Below the pieces are notes generated by a model. It did no database searches. It saw nothing but the letters and a program-made list of their open reading frames with translations, and had not been told where the DNA came from. Positions 24,168 to 26,630 of a stretch of DNA of 26,630 nt are shown here, piece by piece. The stretch is from Caldithrix sp. (lineage in GTDB: Bacteria > KSB1 > UBA2214 > DYKH01). The stretch covers positions 1 to 26,630 of the forward strand of contig DYKH01000020.1 in assembly GCA_020722685.1 (NCBI GenBank). The letters run 5' to 3'. How positions within the stretch are numbered: position 1 is the stretch's first letter; each line of letters begins with the position of its first letter. A program made the position numbers and the translations under genes.

Positions 24168-24881
24168 TCACCTTATTTCGTCGCTGGGAATCATGCCGTC
24201 CTTAATGGTGATGACGCGCCGGGCTCGCTTCCTGATCATTTCATCATGAGTGGAAAAGATAAAGGTCATGCCGGTCTTTTCGTTCAATTGTCGCATTAGG
24301 TCCAGCAGCGCGGAGCCGGTGGCAGAGTCCAAATTGGCAGTCGGCTCATCAGCAAGGACAATGGATGGCTTGGAGACCATGGCACGGGCAATGGCGACCC
24401 GCTGCTGTTGTCCGCCCGAAAGCTGCGGTGGAAAACGGTTCTCAAACCCTTGCATTCCCACTTCTTCGAGAATCCGTAGCACTCGTTGATGGCGCTCGGT
24501 TTTCGGCACCCTCTGCAACAGCATAACGTATTCAATGTTCTCCTCGACAGTCAACACAGGAATGAGGTTGTAAGACTGGAATATGAACCCGATATGGTCG
24601 CGCCGAAAATCGGACAGCTCCTTGCCGCTCATGGCAGACACGAGCTTGCTATTCAGCCAAACTTTTCCCGAGCTTGGCTTGTCCAAGCCGGAGATGATGT
24701 TCAGGAAAGTAGTCTTGCCGGAACCGGAGGGGCCGACGATGGCCGTGAACTCACCAAAACGGATCGTCAGGTCAATCCCGCGAATTGCATAGACGGGTAC
24801 GCCGTTGTCCGAATAGGTCTTTTCGATACGCTCGGCAACAATCACTGCATCGTCACGCATCTGCGGCAATTTCATCTCCAT
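24168..24881 (-). CDS. ABC transporter ATP-binding protein, LolD/MacB type
   Basis: This 237-residue ATPase should drive a transporter with FtsX-type permeases. Walker A is GPSGSGKTT (residues 50-58), the Q-loop is FQSYNLIP, the signature is [10 protein letters not shown] (154-163), Walker B is IVLADEP (174-180) and the switch histidine is H212. SGLDKPSSG and the TANLD continuation are typical of the LolD/MacB branch. It starts right after the stop of the permease gene, with no gap, so translation is coupled. Candidate cargo includes lipoproteins or a secreted product. Confidence 0.93.
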   Translation of the reverse strand: MEMKLPQMRDDAVIVAERIEKTYSDNGVPVYAIRGIDLTIRFGEFTAIVGPSGSGKTTFLNIISGLDKPSSGKVWLNSKLVSAMSGKELSDFRRDHIGFIFQSYNLIPVLTVEENIEYVMLLQRVPKTERHQRVLRILEEVGMQGFENRFPPQLSGGQQQRVAIARAMVSKPSIVLADEPTANLDSATGSALLDLMRQLNEKTGMTFIFSTHDEMIRKRARRVITIKDGMIPSDEIR

Positions 24882-26108
24882 CTACAAACTCCTTCGCATT
24901 GCTTCCGCGGGCAACATTCTTGCCGCAAAGAGCGCCGGATAAATGCCAACCATTGAGGTCAACAGGAAGACCAAAATGGGGTACTCGATGAACTGCTTGG
25001 CTCGCAAAACCGGGTAGAGAAAACCACGAAAGGTAGTCCCCGCAAATTCGATCCCGCGATAATCAATGCCGACTTGAGCAGCGAGATAGGTGACGGCGAA
25101 GCCAATGATGCTCCCCAAAATGATGCTGAGAATTCCAAGGGACCCGGCTTCCAAGACAATCAAGCCGGCGATGCTGGCGGGCCTGGTTCCGACTGCGCGT
25201 AAGACTCCAAATTCAAACATTCTTTCGTGCAGGGACATAAAAAGCGCATTCACTATGCCAAGGGCGATAATGCCAAAGAGAATCAGGCCGGTAATGTAGA
25301 TGCTAAACTCCGAGAGGTCCATAGCCGCTTTCAATTGCGGTAGAAGCTTCGTCCATCCCAGGGCTTCGTTGCCAAACTGGGAGTATTTGCGCCAAAACTC
25401 CAGACTTTCGTTCTGACCCAGGTTCATATCGGAGAATTGTACCGCGATCTCGTGAACGTTATCTTCGAGACCCAACATGCTTTGCGCTTTGGGCAGAAGA
25501 ATGAAGGCCATACCCTGATCCATCTCCGGAATTTTGAATTGGTAGATTCCGGAGATGCGGAACATCTCTTGCACCAGATCACCGGTCCCGGCTTGGGCCA
25601 CCGTCACCACGACGCGGTCTCCCAAACCCACTTCCAGCGTTTCCGCCATCTTGCTGCCGATGACAATGTCACGCTCGTTCCCATCAGCAAAATAGCTGCC
25701 CTGGATGATGGCATCATCGATCTGTGAGACGTTCCGCTCCTTAGAGGGGTCTATGCCGATCACGCCGACCGCGCTCAAGTTTGCCGGCGAGCTCATCATG
25801 CCGAATGCGAGTGTCCGAAGAGAAAAATGCTTGATCGTTTTTTCCTGCTGCAAGTTGGCCGTGAGCCAATCCAAGCGATTGACGGTGAGGTCGGTCTTTT
25901 GGATTTCCCGGAAACCGGTCCGGTGAATCTGGCCCTCGCCCAGAAAAGTCGCGGTAGCCGATTCAACCATACTATCGAGCATGCCGACGATTAAGGCGTC
26001 GACGAAAATCAAGGCAGCCAATCCCATACCAATGGCAGTGCCGGCAATGAATGACCGTCGCTTATTGCGGAAAAGGTTCCTCCAGGCAAGCTTGACGTAA
26101 ATCCACAT
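24882..26108 (-). CDS. FtsX-like ABC transporter permease
   Basis: This 408-residue inner-membrane protein opens with the basic WRNLFRNKRRSF signature, then helix 1 (about residues 20-42) and a large periplasmic domain of about 220 residues. Three helices follow in the C-terminal half, with the FtsX-type LFMSLHERMFEFGVLRAVGTRP coupling region before the second of these. The length and one-plus-three topology match LolC/LolE and MacB relatives. GGAAG lies before the ATG, and the upstream permease gene ends 12 bases away. With the ATPase it likely forms a heteromeric exporter. Confidence 0.9.
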   Translation of the reverse strand: MWIYVKLAWRNLFRNKRRSFIAGTAIGMGLAALIFVDALIVGMLDSMVESATATFLGEGQIHRTGFREIQKTDLTVNRLDWLTANLQQEKTIKHFSLRTLAFGMMSSPANLSAVGVIGIDPSKERNVSQIDDAIIQGSYFADGNERDIVIGSKMAETLEVGLGDRVVVTVAQAGTGDLVQEMFRISGIYQFKIPEMDQGMAFILLPKAQSMLGLEDNVHEIAVQFSDMNLGQNESLEFWRKYSQFGNEALGWTKLLPQLKAAMDLSEFSIYITGLILFGIIALGIVNALFMSLHERMFEFGVLRAVGTRPASIAGLIVLEAGSLGILSIILGSIIGFAVTYLAAQVGIDYRGIEFAGTTFRGFLYPVLRAKQFIEYPILVFLLTSMVGIYPALFAARMLPAEAMRRSL

Positions 26109-26120
26109 CGTTGACTTCCT

Positions 26121-26630
26121 TTAGTGCATTCTCATCGTTCGCGCCGGGTCCATCCGCGCCGCATTCGCCGCCGGAAAGATGCTGACCAAAGTCGCCGCCA
26201 GAATTACCATGATGGCGGGGATAAAAAGGCTGCGGGCATTGACCTCGGCGTACATGGTCTTGAATTCAATGCCGCCGTAGGTAAAGGATTCCGATAGCGT
26301 CATACCATGAATGGAGAGGTAATAATTTCCCGCGACACCCAGAACGCTTCCAATCAAAACGCTGACCAAGGCCAGGATGCTGACTTCGCAGAGCACCATG
26401 GAGACGATCGGCATCGGTCGGGTACCGATGGCTTTCAATAGGCCAAACTCCCTGCGACGCTCCAGTATGGACATCAGCACCGTGTTCAGCACACCAACGG
26501 CCACAATCAGCAGAATCACGAACAGGCTGACATAGTTGCCCTTTTGATCCGTTTGCATTGCCAAATAGAACTGCCTGGCAAATTCCTGCCAGGAACTCAC
26601 CTCGAGACCGGGATCATCCAGTTTGGAACC
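26121..26630 (-). CDS. FtsX-like ABC transporter permease (5' part cut by the window end)
   Basis: Only the C-terminal 169 residues are present. The frame stays open to the window end, so the true start lies outside; a GTG at 26600 is internal. Visible features are the LFVILLIVAVGVLNTVLMS helix, then ERRREFGLLKAIGTRP (the FtsX coupling motif), a helix around VLCEVSILALVSVLIG, and a final helix before PAANAARMDPARTMRMH. It pairs with the next permease, and both resemble the LolC/LolE arrangement of two distinct permeases. Confidence 0.85.
   Translation of the reverse strand, partial: GSKLDDPGLEVSSWQEFARQFYLAMQTDQKGNYVSLFVILLIVAVGVLNTVLMSILERRREFGLLKAIGTRPMPIVSMVLCEVSILALVSVLIGSVLGVAGNYYLSIHGMTLSESFTYGGIEFKTMYAEVNARSLFIPAIMVILAATLVSIFPAANAARMDPARTMRMH

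Overview
The window most likely comes from an uncultured bacterium of the FCB superphylum (KSB1, Calditrichota or Ignavibacteria-like). The main clue is the C-terminal sorting-type domain of the first enzyme (LGQNYPNPFN followed by an IYNLFGEEV strand and a GGVYLCR end), which is typical of these groups. Outer-membrane and Lol/Mac-type export genes also indicate a diderm cell. The phylum is inferred, not proven; no rRNA or tRNA gene is visible.

Layout. 1-2298: a secreted GH5 glycosidase with a CBM6-like domain and sorting tail, convergent with a secreted TIM-barrel-like enzyme of unknown specificity (2446-4335). 4428-5870: a decayed toxin-antitoxin patch. It holds an intact hicB, a hicA split by a 129-bp MITE-like element with a 10-bp target duplication, and a second antitoxin-like pseudogene split by a 146-bp MITE-like element with a 6-bp duplication; removing each insertion and its duplicate restores the reading frame. 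5871-9445: a succinate dehydrogenase/fumarate reductase operon in the order A-C-D-B on the minus strand, with a candidate promoter near 9660. 9958-12957: a 999-residue GlnE/GlnD-like protein with two nucleotidyltransferase motifs behind a good sigma70-type promoter. 13095-15517: a DapA-family aldolase/lyase and an MmgE/PrpD-family protein. 15583-17594: mutY, with an intact C-terminal Nudix box, translationally coupled to an AlkZ-related gene. 17699-22353: asnB, a NodU-type carbamoyltransferase and a glucuronokinase-like GHMP kinase, suggesting the making or decoration of a carbamoylated sugar or metabolite. 22708-26630: an outer-membrane barrel protein, an ABC ATPase and two FtsX-type permeases (the last cut by the window end), resembling LolCDE/MacB export.

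The most unusual non-coding signal is a set of degenerate 7-bp-period arrays (2309, 7625, 9852, 13021, 15538). All lie between genes or at gene ends, each with its own heptamer but with shared motifs, and the largest (12 units, between sdhA and sdhC) flips strand halfway and can form an inverted repeat. I found no CRISPR array, phage or complete transposase gene. The best candidates for something new are the heptamer arrays, the doubly MITE-struck TA island and the asnB-carbamoyltransferase-kinase cluster.
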